Part shown: in pieces, positions 6,909 through 18,281 of the stretch
Position numbering within the stretch: the stretch's first letter is position 1
Layout of the letters: each line of letters begins with the position of its first letter
DNA from: Bordetella parapertussis
GTDB lineage: Bacteria; Pseudomonadota; Gammaproteobacteria; Burkholderiales; Burkholderiaceae_E
Direction: 5' to 3'
DNA: 34,788 nucleotides
NCBI GenBank assembly: GCA_945883285.1
Contig: CAMCXH010000011.1
Span: 1 to 34,788 of the forward strand
Program-made: the position numbers and the translations under genes
Notes under the pieces: model-generated
What the model was told of the DNA's origin: nothing
Databases searched by the model: none
The model's input: only the letters and a program-made list of their open reading frames with translations

Positions 6909-8078
6909 TCAGGCAAAACCGCGGTTGTCAGGCTCACCCTGAGTCAGCGCCAGCAGGGCACCCAAGGCCAGGACCAGGGCCGACGCGATCAGCCCCGGTC
7001 GCAGCGATCCCCAGTGATCGGCCACCCAGCCGGTCGCCACCGGGCCCACCATCTGGCTGGCGGCAAAGACGATGGTGAAGGTGGCCATTGCCGAGCCCCA
7101 GGCGGGCTTGGGCAGCCAGTGCTTGATCAGACTGCTGATTGCCGAGGGTGCGCTGAACATCGACAGCCCGAAGAGCACCGCCGAACACAGCAGCGCGATC
7201 GGATGGACCGACACCATCGGCAACATCGCGCCGACCGCCGAAGTGGCCATGATCGCGGCGAGCGGGCGGCCGCCTCGCCAGCGCTCGCAGGGCCCGGCCC
7301 ACACCATCGGTGCCAGCAGGGTCGCAGCACCCAGCACCACCCAGACCGACATCACCAGACCGACGCCCGCGCCATTGATGCGCATCCAGGCGATCACGAA
7401 GGTCATGTAGCCGATGTAGCCCAGACCGAAGCACAGATAGGCAAGCAGCTGCCTCATGAAAGGCAGCACCGCCCAGCGGGCACTGCCGGCGGCCGCACCC
7501 GGCTCGTCGATCTGCCAGGCCGCCCAGATCGCCGCCACCGACATCGCCAGTCCGGCAACCCCCATGGCGCGCCAGGCCAGCGGCCAGGCCGCATCACCGA
7601 CCTGCTGCAGCAGCAGCGGGATCGCCACGCCGCACAGCATCAGGCCGATACCGGCGCCGGCAAAAAACATCGCAATGGTTGTCGTGGCGCGCTCGGGGCG
7701 ACCCGGAAAGACATTGCCCGACAGCGCGCCGCCGCAGATGAAGACGCAGGCGCCACCGATGCCAGACAGCACCCGCAGGAACGACAGCAACGGCACGTCA
7801 CGCACGAAACCGGTAGCCAGCACGGTCAGCGAGGTCAACACCATGCCGATCGCAAAGAGCCGCCGGTTGCCCAGCCGCCCGACCACCGCCCGCACCGCCA
7901 GCGCCCCGATCAGATAGCCGGCGGCATTGGCGGTATTGAGTCCGCCGGCCTGCGACCAGTCGAGCGCAAGGTCGGTGCGCATCGCCGGCAGCACCAGCGC
8001 ATAGGCGAACCGGGCAAAGGAGTTCGAGACCGCGGGGCCGAAGGAGAGCAGGAAGGCAACGAGAAAACCGCGGGTCAT
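6909..8078 (-). CDS. YbfB/YjiJ-type MFS transporter
   Basis: The 389-residue protein is strongly hydrophobic throughout, with about twelve predicted membrane helices and the short arginine/aspartate loops of major facilitator carriers (VVGRLGNRR after helix 2). The N-terminal pattern FGPAVSNSFARFAYALVLPAM resembles the YbfB/YjiJ subgroup, whose members often begin with a G.....GRF.Y...LP motif. The substrate is unknown. No Shine-Dalgarno sequence precedes ATG 8078, but TAGGAT on the coding strand lies 6 bases upstream, which fits a leaderless start. The next gene downstream on this strand is the large lipoprotein after 127 bases; co-transcription is uncertain. Confidence 0.85.
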   Translation of the reverse strand: MTRGFLVAFLLSFGPAVSNSFARFAYALVLPAMRTDLALDWSQAGGLNTANAAGYLIGALAVRAVVGRLGNRRLFAIGMVLTSLTVLATGFVRDVPLLSFLRVLSGIGGACVFICGGALSGNVFPGRPERATTTIAMFFAGAGIGLMLCGVAIPLLLQQVGDAAWPLAWRAMGVAGLAMSVAAIWAAWQIDEPGAAAGSARWAVLPFMRQLLAYLCFGLGYIGYMTFVIAWMRINGAGVGLVMSVWVVLGAATLLAPMVWAGPCERWRGGRPLAAIMATSAVGAMLPMVSVHPIALLCSAVLFGLSMFSAPSAISSLIKHWLPKPAWGSAMATFTIVFAASQMVGPVATGWVADHWGSLRPGLIASALVLALGALLALTQGEPDNRGFA

Positions 8079-8084
8079 GCTGGC

Positions 8085-8090
8085 ATCCTA
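8085..8090 (-). promoter_or_regulatory. Possible -10 of a leaderless transcript (MFS gene)
   Basis: TAGGAT is followed by 6 bases and then ATG 8078; no SD is present. One of five similar arrangements in the window. No clear -35. Confidence 0.3.
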
Positions 8091-8301
8091 GCGGAGCCGC
8101 CCGAATCGCCCCTGCCGCGGGGAACCGGAATCAGCGTTCAGGTCGAATGAGTGCCGCGAATCGATGCAGGCAAAGTGCCAACTTCGACACAAATGCTGAA
8201 AAATGCGATCCGATCGGGCGCAGGACCGCACCGCTTGTCGGTTTGGCGGTTGTTCCGGCTGGTCGGATGACGAAGACTGGCGTGGCCCACGCGGAGAAAC
8301 C

Positions 8302-9264
8302 ATGGCTCAGCCCCAATACCGACTTGTCACCCGATCCGACTTCGACGGACTGGTGTGCGCCGTGCTGCTGCGCGAGATCGGCCTGATCAACGAAATCCTG
8401 TTCGTTCATCCGAAGGACATGCAGGACGGCAAGATCGAGATCACCGAGCGCGACATCACCACCAATGTGCCCTATGTCGCGACAGCACGCCTGGCCTTCG
8501 ACCATCACTCGTCGGAGATCATTCGCAACACCTCACAGGTCGGCAATCATGTGATCGACCCGAACGCCCCCTCGGCGGCGCGCGTGGTGTGGCAGTACTA
8601 CGGCGGGCGTGAAGCGTTTCCGAATGTCAGTGATCAACTGATGCGTGCGGTCGACCAGGCCGACTCGGCGCAGTACACCGTCGAGGAAGTGCTGCACCCG
8701 AAAGACTGGACGATGCTCGGATTCCTGATGGATGCCCGCACCGGGCTCGGGCGCTTTCGCAATTTCAGGATCTCGAACTATCAGCTGATGATGGCGCTGA
8801 TCGATGCCTGTCGCACGCTCACGGTCAAGGAAATCATGGCCTTGCCCGATGTGCGCGAGCGCATCGACCTCTATTTCGAACACGAAGGCAAGGCGGTCGA
8901 CCAGTTGCTGTCGGCATCGACCGTACACGGCAATGTCGTCGTGGTCGACATGCGCGACCAGGATCCGATCTGGGCAACCAACCGGTTCATGATCTATGCG
9001 CTGTTCCCGCAGTGCAATGTCTCGGTCCACCGGATGTGGGGCCTGCACAAACAGAACGCGGTCTTTGCCATCGGCAAATCGATCTTCGAGCGGACCTGCG
9101 CCACCAATGTCGGCGACCTGTGCCTGCGATATGGCGGCGGCGGACATGCGGCTGCCGGCACCTGTCAGGTCGAACACTCGATGTCGGATCGAGTGCTGTC
9201 TGAGCTGCTCTCGAGCATGCAGCGCGACGAGGCCCTGCGCCTTGAGGCGCAGCGCGGCGCCTGA
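8302..9264 (+). CDS. DHH-family phosphoesterase (exopolyphosphatase-like)
   Basis: The 320-residue protein shows the metal-binding motifs of the DHH superfamily: RSDFDG with D13 and D15, DHHSSE with D67-H68-H69, and the C-terminal DHHA1-type glycine motif YGGGGHAAAGTC (277-288). Family members cut phosphodiester or phosphoanhydride bonds: nanoRNA and pAp (NrnA), cyclic dinucleotides (GdpP), inorganic pyrophosphate or polyphosphate. Nothing in the sequence settles the substrate. The start ATG 8302 follows GGAG at 6 bases; the longer upstream frame lacks support. It is cytoplasmic with no membrane segment. It stands alone, divergent from the MFS gene and converging on the FemAB-like gene with a 26-base gap. 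Confidence 0.85.
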   Translation: MAQPQYRLVTRSDFDGLVCAVLLREIGLINEILFVHPKDMQDGKIEITERDITTNVPYVATARLAFDHHSSEIIRNTSQVGNHVIDPNAPSAARVVWQYYGGREAFPNVSDQLMRAVDQADSAQYTVEEVLHPKDWTMLGFLMDARTGLGRFRNFRISNYQLMMALIDACRTLTVKEIMALPDVRERIDLYFEHEGKAVDQLLSASTVHGNVVVVDMRDQDPIWATNRFMIYALFPQCNVSVHRMWGLHKQNAVFAIGKSIFERTCATNVGDLCLRYGGGGHAAAGTCQVEHSMSDRVLSELLSSMQRDEALRLEAQRGA

Positions 9265-9290
9265 ATTTGATGAGCCGCCGCGACCGACAG

Positions 9291-10226
9291 CTAGAAGTAG
9301 GTCCCGGCGAGCGTCAGCACCTCGCCGCCTGAACCGATCTTGAACCGTGCGATGCCGGCACCGCGTGCGGTATCGACACCACCCAGATCGAGCATCCGGA
9401 TCCCCTGCGCCTTGAGAATCTGCATGCCCTGCCACAGCAGCAGATTGTGGGCACCGAGATCGCGACCGGCGTCGCCGACCCAGCCGACCTGATAGGTCGC
9501 CGCTTCGCCGTGGATGAGAAAGAGCATCCCGGCCACCGCATCACGCCCGAGATCGGCCCGCAAGGTGAGCATCGCATCGGTACGCCCATCGCGCCCGGCC
9601 TGCCCGCAGGCCACCTGCCAGGCCTCGACGAAGCCGTCGGGCAGGGCGATGTAGCGCTTTTCGCTTCGCTGGGCGAGTTCGCGATCGAGCAGCCACCGAT
9701 ACTGCCCGGGCTTGCCGCCAACCTTCTGCACCTTGAGCGCCGAACGCTCGGCCGCGGCCAGACGGTTGCGCCACTTGCCATGCATGGCCGCGCGCAAGAC
9801 AGCGGTTTCCTGGGTGAGATCGATGCGGACCGTGGCATGACCGGTCATGACCCGGATCAAGCGGCGAACGCCGGCTGCGTCGGCACTCACCGCATCGGGC
9901 GTGAGCAGGATCGCGCGCGGCCAGCGCACTGGCGCGCTTCGCTTGATCAGGCGACAGGCGCGTTCGCGGTCGGTGGACGACAGATCGGCCGACCAGACCG
10001 GGCCGTGCGAACACAGGGCGAGCGAGGCCACACCGCCGATTCGCCGCTGCAGAAACTGAGCAACGCCGACCAGCCGCTCATCGTGAATGACAGCGGCGCG
10101 CAGACAGTGCGTGCCCAGCGCCTGCATCGCATCGCCATAGGCCCAGTCCTGCTGGAGAGCCGCCGCCGCGGTACGATGCAGCGCATCCCATGTCGTGCGC
10201 TCGAGTCCGGTCCAGATCACCTGCAT
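9291..10226 (-). CDS. FemAB/GNAT-like aminoacyl- or acyltransferase
   Basis: From ATG 10226 the protein has 311 residues. Two GNAT-like halves are visible, and the C-terminal motif DLGGVDTARGAGIARFKIG followed by a GG-EV segment is the hallmark of FemAB/BioF2-like enzymes. These move amino acids from tRNA, or acyl groups, onto peptidoglycan precursors or other acceptors. The substrate cannot be inferred here. A longer frame to 10358 adds 44 residues of poor composition that overlap the divergent small gene; the family pattern begins at MQVIWTGLERTTWDAL. There is no SD, but TACACT lies 6 bases before ATG, suggesting a leaderless message. Confidence 0.75.
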   Translation of the reverse strand: MQVIWTGLERTTWDALHRTAAAALQQDWAYGDAMQALGTHCLRAAVIHDERLVGVAQFLQRRIGGVASLALCSHGPVWSADLSSTDRERACRLIKRSAPVRWPRAILLTPDAVSADAAGVRRLIRVMTGHATVRIDLTQETAVLRAAMHGKWRNRLAAAERSALKVQKVGGKPGQYRWLLDRELAQRSEKRYIALPDGFVEAWQVACGQAGRDGRTDAMLTLRADLGRDAVAGMLFLIHGEAATYQVGWVGDAGRDLGAHNLLLWQGMQILKAQGIRMLDLGGVDTARGAGIARFKIGSGGEVLTLAGTYF

Positions 10227-10232
10227 CGAACA

Positions 10233-10238
10233 AGTGTA
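10233..10238 (-). promoter_or_regulatory. Possible -10 of a leaderless transcript (FemAB-like gene)
   Basis: TACACT on the minus strand, then 6 bases, then ATG 10226. No SD and no clear -35. Confidence 0.35.
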
Positions 10239-10316
10239 CGGCGAACCTGCAGGGCGCCCGACCTTCGCTTGCCGATGCCACGATGAATCACCTGTAATGA
10301 AGCGCTGACCCCAGTT

Positions 10317-10505
10317 ATGCCCCTGCTGATCAAACGCCCGGAAAACGTGCTCGGCCACTCGCTGCCCGAGCCCCGCATCACGCTGGCCGGCGCCCTGCTG
10401 CTGGCATTCGCCGTGAGCATTCCGGTATTGCTGCTGGGATCACTGCTCGATCTGTTCGTGCAGTGGATCTTCGGCGTCTGCGTGGGCTTGTGGTGTCTGA
10501 TCTGA
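10317..10505 (+). CDS. Small hypothetical membrane protein
   Basis: This is a 62-residue frame in the gap between two divergent/parallel genes. It has a polar N-terminus (about 20 residues with three prolines) and then two closely spaced hydrophobic stretches (about 22-43 and 45-62), so it would be a small inner-membrane protein. The protein composition is sensible, while the opposite frame is not. No good SD precedes ATG 10317. It could be a real gene or a chance frame; I lean slightly to real because the hydrophobic helices are uninterrupted and the frame ends properly. Confidence 0.45.
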   Translation: MPLLIKRPENVLGHSLPEPRITLAGALLLAFAVSIPVLLLGSLLDLFVQWIFGVCVGLWCLI

Positions 10506-10551
10506 TCTGATCCGGATCGCCGCCTGATTGCGGGACACCGCTTGCGAGGAC

Positions 10552-10582
10552 CCCTCAGTGAACCCTCAGTGAACCCTCAGTG
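10552..10582. repeat. Short tandem repeat, 11-bp unit
   Basis: CCCTCAGTGAA occurs twice (10552-10562, 10563-10573), followed by a nine-base third copy (10574-10582). It lies 42-72 bases before the acyl-CoA synthetase start, just upstream of TTAAAT (10590-10595), a possible -10. Confidence 0.75.
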
Positions 10583-10623
10583 GCCCGTGTTAAATTCGCC
10601 GCAAACAAAGCTCAGGAGACCCC

Positions 10624-12195
10624 ATGTACGCCGGCCACTACGCTCAACTGAACCCTGACCGCCCCGCCTTCATCATGGCGTCGAGCGGCGAATCGGTGTC
10701 CTACGCCGAGTACGACGCCCGCACCAATCGACTCGCCCATCTGCTGCGCGGGCAGGGCCTCAAGCGGCTCGACCACTACTCGGTGTTCATGGAAAACAAT
10801 TCCCGCTACCTCGAGGCCTGCGGAGCCGGCGAGCGATCGGGGCTTTACTGCACCTGCGTCAATTCGTTTCTGACCGCAGACGAGTTGGCCTACATCCTGA
10901 ACAACAGCGAGTCCCAGGTGCTGATCACGTCGATCGGCAAGGTCGAAGTCGCGCTGAAAGCGATTGCGCAGGCGCCGCGCATCAAGCGCTGCCTGGTTGT
11001 GGATGGCGCGGGTGCCCAACTGCCGGCGCGTGTCGGCGACTGCATCGTGAGTGATTACGCGGCCGCCCTGGCCGAGTTCCCGACCACACCGATTGCCGAC
11101 GAATGGCTCGGTACGCCGATGCTCTACTCCTCGGGCACCACCGGCCGGCCCAAAGGCATTGTCAGGCCCCTGCCCGAATCGCCTCCCTCGCAACCGCTGC
11201 CGCTTTTCGATTTCCTGACCAAGCTGTGGCGTTATCGGCCGGACATGATCTATCTGTCACCGGCGCCGCTCTATCACTCCGCGCCACAGGCGGCGGTGTC
11301 GCTCACGATCCGCAATGGCGGGACCGTGATCATCATGGAGCACTTCGACCCCGAGCAGTACCTGTCCCTGATACCGAAATACAAGGTCAGCCATTCGCAG
11401 CTGGTCCCGACCATGTTCAGCCGCATGCTCAAGCTGCCTCAGGCCACGCGCGAGGCCTTCGATCTGTCCTCGCTTGAAATCGCCGTCCATGCGGCCGCGC
11501 CCTGCCCTGCTCAGGTCAAGGAGCAGATGATCGAATGGTGGGGACCGATCATTCACGAGTACTACGGCGCCACCGAGGGGCTTGGCTTTACCGCCTGCGA
11601 CAGCGCCGAATGGCTGGCGCATCGGGGCAGCGTCGGTCGGGTGCTGATGGGCGATCTGCACATCCTCGACGACAACATGCAGCCCTCGCCGAAAGGCACG
11701 CCCGGCGAGATCTGGTTCAAGAGCGGCTCACCCTTCGTCTATTTCAACGACCCTGAGCGCACCGCCGAGACGCGGTCGGCCGACGGCACGATGAGCACCG
11801 TGGGCGACGTGGGGTATGTCGACGACGACGGCTTTCTCTACCTCACCGATCGATCGACCTTCATGATCATCTCGGGTGGCGTGAACATCTATCCGCAGGA
11901 GTGCGAGAACCTGCTGATCACCCATCCCAAGGTCGCCGACGCCGCGGTATTCGGTGTGCCGAACACCGATCTCGGCGAGGAGGTCAAGGCGGTCATCCAG
12001 CCGATGCCCGGCGTGACGGCCCATGACGAGCTCGCACAGGAACTGATCGCGTTTTGCCAGCAGAACCTGGCCAAGCTCAAGTGCCCGCGATCGATCGATT
12101 TCATCGACGCCATGCCACGGCTGCCGACAGGCAAGCTCTACAAGAAGCCGCTGCGCGAAAAATACTGGGCCGGGCACAAAAGCCGTATCGTCTGA
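10624..12195 (+). CDS. Acyl-CoA synthetase (AMP-forming)
   Basis: The 523-residue enzyme belongs to the ANL superfamily and should join a carboxylic acid to CoA through an acyl-adenylate in the cytoplasm. The P-loop-like motif SSGTTGRPKG lies at 169-178. The A5 motif YYGATEG follows near residue 318, then the A7/A8 hinge (GDVGYVDDDGFLYLTDR) and the C-terminal PTGKLYKKPL with the catalytic lysine. The N-terminal domain is short (FadD-type subgroup without extension). Substrate chain length cannot be told. CAGGAG precedes ATG 10624 at 7 bases. The gene stands alone and ends at a strong bidirectional terminator shared with rpoD. Confidence 0.92.
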   Translation: MYAGHYAQLNPDRPAFIMASSGESVSYAEYDARTNRLAHLLRGQGLKRLDHYSVFMENNSRYLEACGAGERSGLYCTCVNSFLTADELAYILNNSESQVLITSIGKVEVALKAIAQAPRIKRCLVVDGAGAQLPARVGDCIVSDYAAALAEFPTTPIADEWLGTPMLYSSGTTGRPKGIVRPLPESPPSQPLPLFDFLTKLWRYRPDMIYLSPAPLYHSAPQAAVSLTIRNGGTVIIMEHFDPEQYLSLIPKYKVSHSQLVPTMFSRMLKLPQATREAFDLSSLEIAVHAAAPCPAQVKEQMIEWWGPIIHEYYGATEGLGFTACDSAEWLAHRGSVGRVLMGDLHILDDNMQPSPKGTPGEIWFKSGSPFVYFNDPERTAETRSADGTMSTVGDVGYVDDDGFLYLTDRSTFMIISGGVNIYPQECENLLITHPKVADAAVFGVPNTDLGEEVKAVIQPMPGVTAHDELAQELIAFCQQNLAKLKCPRSIDFIDAMPRLPTGKLYKKPLREKYWAGHKSRIV

Positions 12196-12217
12196 GGCAG
12201 GCCAAACGGTCTGCATG

Positions 12218-12258
12218 AAAAAGCCGGCCTGCGTGTGGAACGCAGGCCGGCTTTTTTT
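12218..12258. terminator. Strong bidirectional intrinsic terminator
   Basis: AAAAAGCCGGCCTGCG and CGCAGGCCGGCTTTTT form a perfect 16-base stem around TGTGGAA, with a T-run on both strands. It serves the acyl-CoA synthetase gene (plus) and the end of the rpsU-yqeY-dnaG-rpoD operon (minus). Confidence 0.93.
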
Positions 12259-12291
12259 CAGCTGACAGGGTGCACCAGCACCCCGACCAGA

Positions 12292-15315
<3,024 letters not shown>

Positions 15316-15355
15316 AACCGGTCCTCGCAAGGAAGAGACGTCGGGGAAACCTTTG

Positions 15356-15361
15356 ATTATA
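15356..15361 (-). promoter_or_regulatory. Possible internal promoter (-10) for rpoD
   Basis: A perfect TATAAT lies on the minus strand between the dnaG stop and the rpoD GTG, about 40 bases before the start. No good -35 is seen at 16-18 bases. An internal rpoD promoter would parallel those known inside this operon in E. coli. Confidence 0.4.
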
Positions 15362-15372
15362 ACTTAAGCCGA

Positions 15373-17262
15373 TCATCCGGACGTGAGGGCTTTGCGCATC
15401 GATTGCAAATCCGCATAGCGTTCACGGTCGACCTCCGACTGCAGCCCTGCGGCAGCCAGACGATCGATCTCTTCGCGCACCCTCTGCAGGCGCAGCTGAT
15501 TCAAGGCGCCTTCGAATTCCCGCCGGGCCTCGGCAGGGTCCAGATCCGACAGAAGCCCTCGATCCGCGGCCGCCTCGGCCTCGAGCGCCGCCGCCAGCTG
15601 AGGGTCAGACTCGCGGATCGACTCGATCAGCGCAGCAAAGCTCGCGCCCGACGCCAGGGTTGCCAGTCGCGCCGTCCAGGCGATGATCGGCTCGGGCAGC
15701 AAGTCGTTCGACCAGGACTCCTGGGCCAGAAAAGGATGCAGCGCGAGCAGCAGCCTGGCCCTGCGCTGCAGATCGGGCAGCGCAGCCTGCATCACCGGCA
15801 TCCGGCGCCAGTCGCGAGACGCGGTCCATTCGGACTGGCGGGCGCCGCGCTCGCGGGCCCATCCCGGGCGCTCGGTCGCACTGCCCCGCGCCCCGGTGTC
15901 AGCGCGCGACGGGCCTGCGCGCTGCGCTGGCGCATCGGGCTGGATGAACTGCAGGAGATCTTCAGACCGAATGCCGACCCGGGTGGCAAGCGCCTGGACA
16001 AGCTGCATGCGCAAGGCGGCCGGCGGCAGCGCCAGCAGCAGGGGCCGGGCTTCGGCCTGAAGGCGCGCACGGCCCTCGGGTGTCGACAGGTCGACCCGCG
16101 AAGACAGTTCGCGCAGCAGGAACTCGGACAAGGGCTGCGTGGCCGCCAATTGGGCGACGAAACCCTCGGCACCGTGGGCGCGCACGAAGCTGTCCGGATC
16201 GTGCTCGGCAGGCAGAAACAGGAAATCGATTCGTTTGGTGTCAGCAGCATGGGGCAGACAGCCCTCCAGCGCCCGCCATGCGGCCCGCCGCCCGGCGGCG
16301 TCGCCGTCGAAGGCGAAGACCACCCGATCGACCAGACGCAGCAGCTTTTGCGCATGAAGGGCGGTGGTGGCCGTGCCCAGGGTCGCGACGGCATTGCGAA
16401 CGCCGTGCTGCGCCAGCATGACCACATCCATATAGCCTTCGACGACGATCACGCAATCGGCTGCCCGGATGGCATCGCGTGCCTCGAACAGGCCATAGAG
16501 TTCGCGCCCCTTCGAGAACAGCGCGGTCTCGGGCGAATTGAGGTACTTCGGCTCGCCCTTGCCCATCACCCGTCCACCGAATCCGATCACCTGACCTCGC
16601 GGATTGCGGATCGGGAACATGATCCGGTCACGGAACCGGTCGTAGCGGCGCCGGCGCGGTGCCTCGCGCGCTCCGCCTGCGTCAGGGCTGTCGGCGCCAT
16701 CGGCGTCGGAATCCGGCTCCGACTCGATGACCAGCCCGGTAGCCACCAGGGCCTGGGCCGAGTAATCGGCCACAGCCGCCTCAAGGCCGCGCCATCCGTC
16801 CGGCGCATAACCGATAGCGTAGCGGGCGGCGGTCTCGCCACTCACCCCCCGCCCCTTCAGATAGTCGATGGCAGCACTCGCCTCCCGAAGCCGCGACTTG
16901 TAGAACTTCGCGGCGGCAGCCAGGGTCTCGAGCAGGTCGGGGTCACGTCGGACGGCATCGCCCGGCGACGACTCCTGAGGTACGGTCAGCCCGGCAGACC
17001 GGGCAAGCTCGTGAATGGCATCGACATAGCCGAGGCCGGCCTGCTCCATGAGAAACCCGACCGCCGAGCCATGCACACCGCAGCCGAAGCAGTGATAGAA
17101 CTGCTTGGTGGGGGAAACCGTGAAGGACGGGGATTTTTCGCCGTGAAAAGGGCACAGGCCAAGGAAGTTCGCACCCGCCTTTCTCAGTTTGACGCTGCGA
17201 CCGACCACCTCGACGATGTCGACGCGGGCAAGCAACTCCTGAATGAAGGACTGGGGTATCAC
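15373..17262 (-). CDS. dnaG: DNA primase
   Basis: The product is a 629-residue primase that makes RNA primers at the replication fork and works with DnaB helicase. The N-terminal CHC2 zinc site is complete (C37, H40, C58, C61). The catalytic Toprim domain contains VIVVEGYMDVV with the metal-binding glutamate at 275, then FAFDGDAAGRRA. The C-terminal helicase-binding region is present (about 480-629). Length is slightly above the E. coli enzyme (581). The start is GTG 17262, fixed by the conserved MIPQSFIQELLARVDIVEVV beginning. Only 9 bases separate it from the yqeY stop, so the two are co-transcribed and probably coupled. Confidence 0.96.
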   Translation of the reverse strand: MIPQSFIQELLARVDIVEVVGRSVKLRKAGANFLGLCPFHGEKSPSFTVSPTKQFYHCFGCGVHGSAVGFLMEQAGLGYVDAIHELARSAGLTVPQESSPGDAVRRDPDLLETLAAAAKFYKSRLREASAAIDYLKGRGVSGETAARYAIGYAPDGWRGLEAAVADYSAQALVATGLVIESEPDSDADGADSPDAGGAREAPRRRRYDRFRDRIMFPIRNPRGQVIGFGGRVMGKGEPKYLNSPETALFSKGRELYGLFEARDAIRAADCVIVVEGYMDVVMLAQHGVRNAVATLGTATTALHAQKLLRLVDRVVFAFDGDAAGRRAAWRALEGCLPHAADTKRIDFLFLPAEHDPDSFVRAHGAEGFVAQLAATQPLSEFLLRELSSRVDLSTPEGRARLQAEARPLLLALPPAALRMQLVQALATRVGIRSEDLLQFIQPDAPAQRAGPSRADTGARGSATERPGWARERGARQSEWTASRDWRRMPVMQAALPDLQRRARLLLALHPFLAQESWSNDLLPEPIIAWTARLATLASGASFAALIESIRESDPQLAAALEAEAAADRGLLSDLDPAEARREFEGALNQLRLQRVREEIDRLAAAGLQSEVDRERYADLQSMRKALTSG

Positions 17263-17271
17263 CCCGGGAGT

Positions 17272-17736
17272 CTAGCGCGCAGCAAGCCGGCTCTTGACCA
17301 TCGCCGAAACCGCCGTGAGGTCGGCACGACCGGCGAGCTTGCCCTTGAGAACAGCCATGACCTTGCCCATGTCCTGCGGACCCGCGGCACTGGTGGTGGC
17401 GATTGCTGCAGCGAGCAGCGCTTCGATTTCTGCCGCATCAGCTTGCGCCGGCAGGTAAACCGACAGCACGGCGACTTCTGCTTTTTCCTGGTCGACCAGA
17501 TCGGTACGCCCGGCCTGCTCGAACTGGGCAATGGAATCGCGACGCTGCTTGATCAGCTTGTCGACAATCGCGGCGACCTGAGCATCGTCAAGGGTGATGC
17601 GCTCGTCGACCTCGCGCTGCTTGAGCGCAGCCAGCAACATGCGGATTGCGCCAAGCCGGAGGGTTTCGCGAGCACGCATCGCCGACTTCATGTCGTCGGT
17701 GATGCGGTCTTTCAAGGTGGAGGCCGGAACATTCAT
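17272..17736 (-). CDS. yqeY: GatB/YqeY-domain protein
   Basis: The 154-residue protein belongs to the YqeY family, related to the C-terminal tRNA-binding tail domain of GatB. Typical features are the N-terminal LKDRITDDMKSAMRARET, the central LDDAQVAAIVDKLIKQRRDS and the C-terminal QDMGKVMAVLKGKLAGRAD. It lacks amidotransferase catalytic parts and its role is unsettled; a link to tRNA or translation is inferred from the domain. ATG 17736 is chosen at MNVPASTLKDRI; the frame runs further upstream but only as noise over the rpsU region. It lies between rpsU (64-base gap) and dnaG (9-base gap), its usual place in the operon. Confidence 0.93.
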   Translation of the reverse strand: MNVPASTLKDRITDDMKSAMRARETLRLGAIRMLLAALKQREVDERITLDDAQVAAIVDKLIKQRRDSIAQFEQAGRTDLVDQEKAEVAVLSVYLPAQADAAEIEALLAAAIATTSAAGPQDMGKVMAVLKGKLAGRADLTAVSAMVKSRLAAR

Positions 17737-17800
17737 GCGGTCGTTGTCAGATCGACCCGGGCCAGAGCCGGCCCGGTGAACCGGAAGCCCGGCAGAGCAC

Positions 17801-18013
17801 TCAGTAGAGTTTTTTGGGCAGCATCTGGCTGCGAAGACGCTTGTAGTGGCGCTTGACCGCGGCGGCTTTCTTGCGCTTTCGCTCGGCGGTGGGCTTTTCG
17901 TAAAACTCGCGTGCACGCAACTCCGTGAGGAGGCCGGTTTTCTCGATCGTGCGCTTGAAACGGCGCAAAGCGACGTCGAAAGGCTCGTTCTCTTTCACAC
18001 GGATGGTCGTCAT
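17801..18013 (-). CDS. rpsU: 30S ribosomal protein S21
   Basis: The 70-residue basic protein matches S21 over its full length ([20 protein letters not shown], then lysine/arginine-rich [17 protein letters not shown]). S21 sits near the anti-Shine-Dalgarno end of 16S rRNA and aids initiation. It is the first gene of the operon rpsU-yqeY-dnaG-rpoD, an arrangement that ties translation, replication and transcription start together. ATG 18013 has only a weak SD (GAG nearby). The 268-base upstream gap holds a probable -10 and a leader hairpin listed separately. Confidence 0.97.
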   Translation of the reverse strand: MTTIRVKENEPFDVALRRFKRTIEKTGLLTELRAREFYEKPTAERKRKKAAAVKRHYKRLRSQMLPKKLY

Positions 18014-18082
18014 AAGCTCGGTTCTCTCTTTGTTCGCTTGCTGTCGGGTGCGTGGTGATGGCTTGGGTTGCTGATTTGTGTC

Positions 18083-18130
18083 GCTGACCTATGGCGCTTT
18101 TTTGTGATGTCAGCTTAGCCCCCCAGTTTA
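18083..18130 (-). promoter_or_regulatory. rpsU operon leader: possible -10 and hairpin
   Basis: On the minus strand TAAACT (18130-18125) could be a -10 for the operon, giving a leader of about 105 nt. Just after it GCTGAC (18114-18109) and GTCAGC (18088-18083) can pair with a 20-nt loop that includes an A6 run. No clear -35 is seen. The rest of the 18014-18281 gap shows nothing I recognise. Confidence 0.3.
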
Positions 18131-18281
18131 GCAGCGGGCGGATCGAAATACCAGCCCCGGGATCAAGGCCGGTCACACACCGCCGGTCTCCGACAGATGG
18201 GCTGGCACGATAGTTGATTGCGACACCCATCTGGGCACAGAATGAATCGTGTCTTTTTTGTTTCTATTCGGGAGGATGTCG

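Noticed and set aside
15403-17856. 817-codon open frame on the plus strand
   Set aside because: It lies wholly opposite dnaG and yqeY, whose motifs are clear. Long antisense frames are common in high-GC DNA.
18222-18259. Terminator or attenuator before the AAA+ gene (GACAC/GTGTC then six T)
   Set aside because: Only five pairs across a 22-nt loop; too weak to call.
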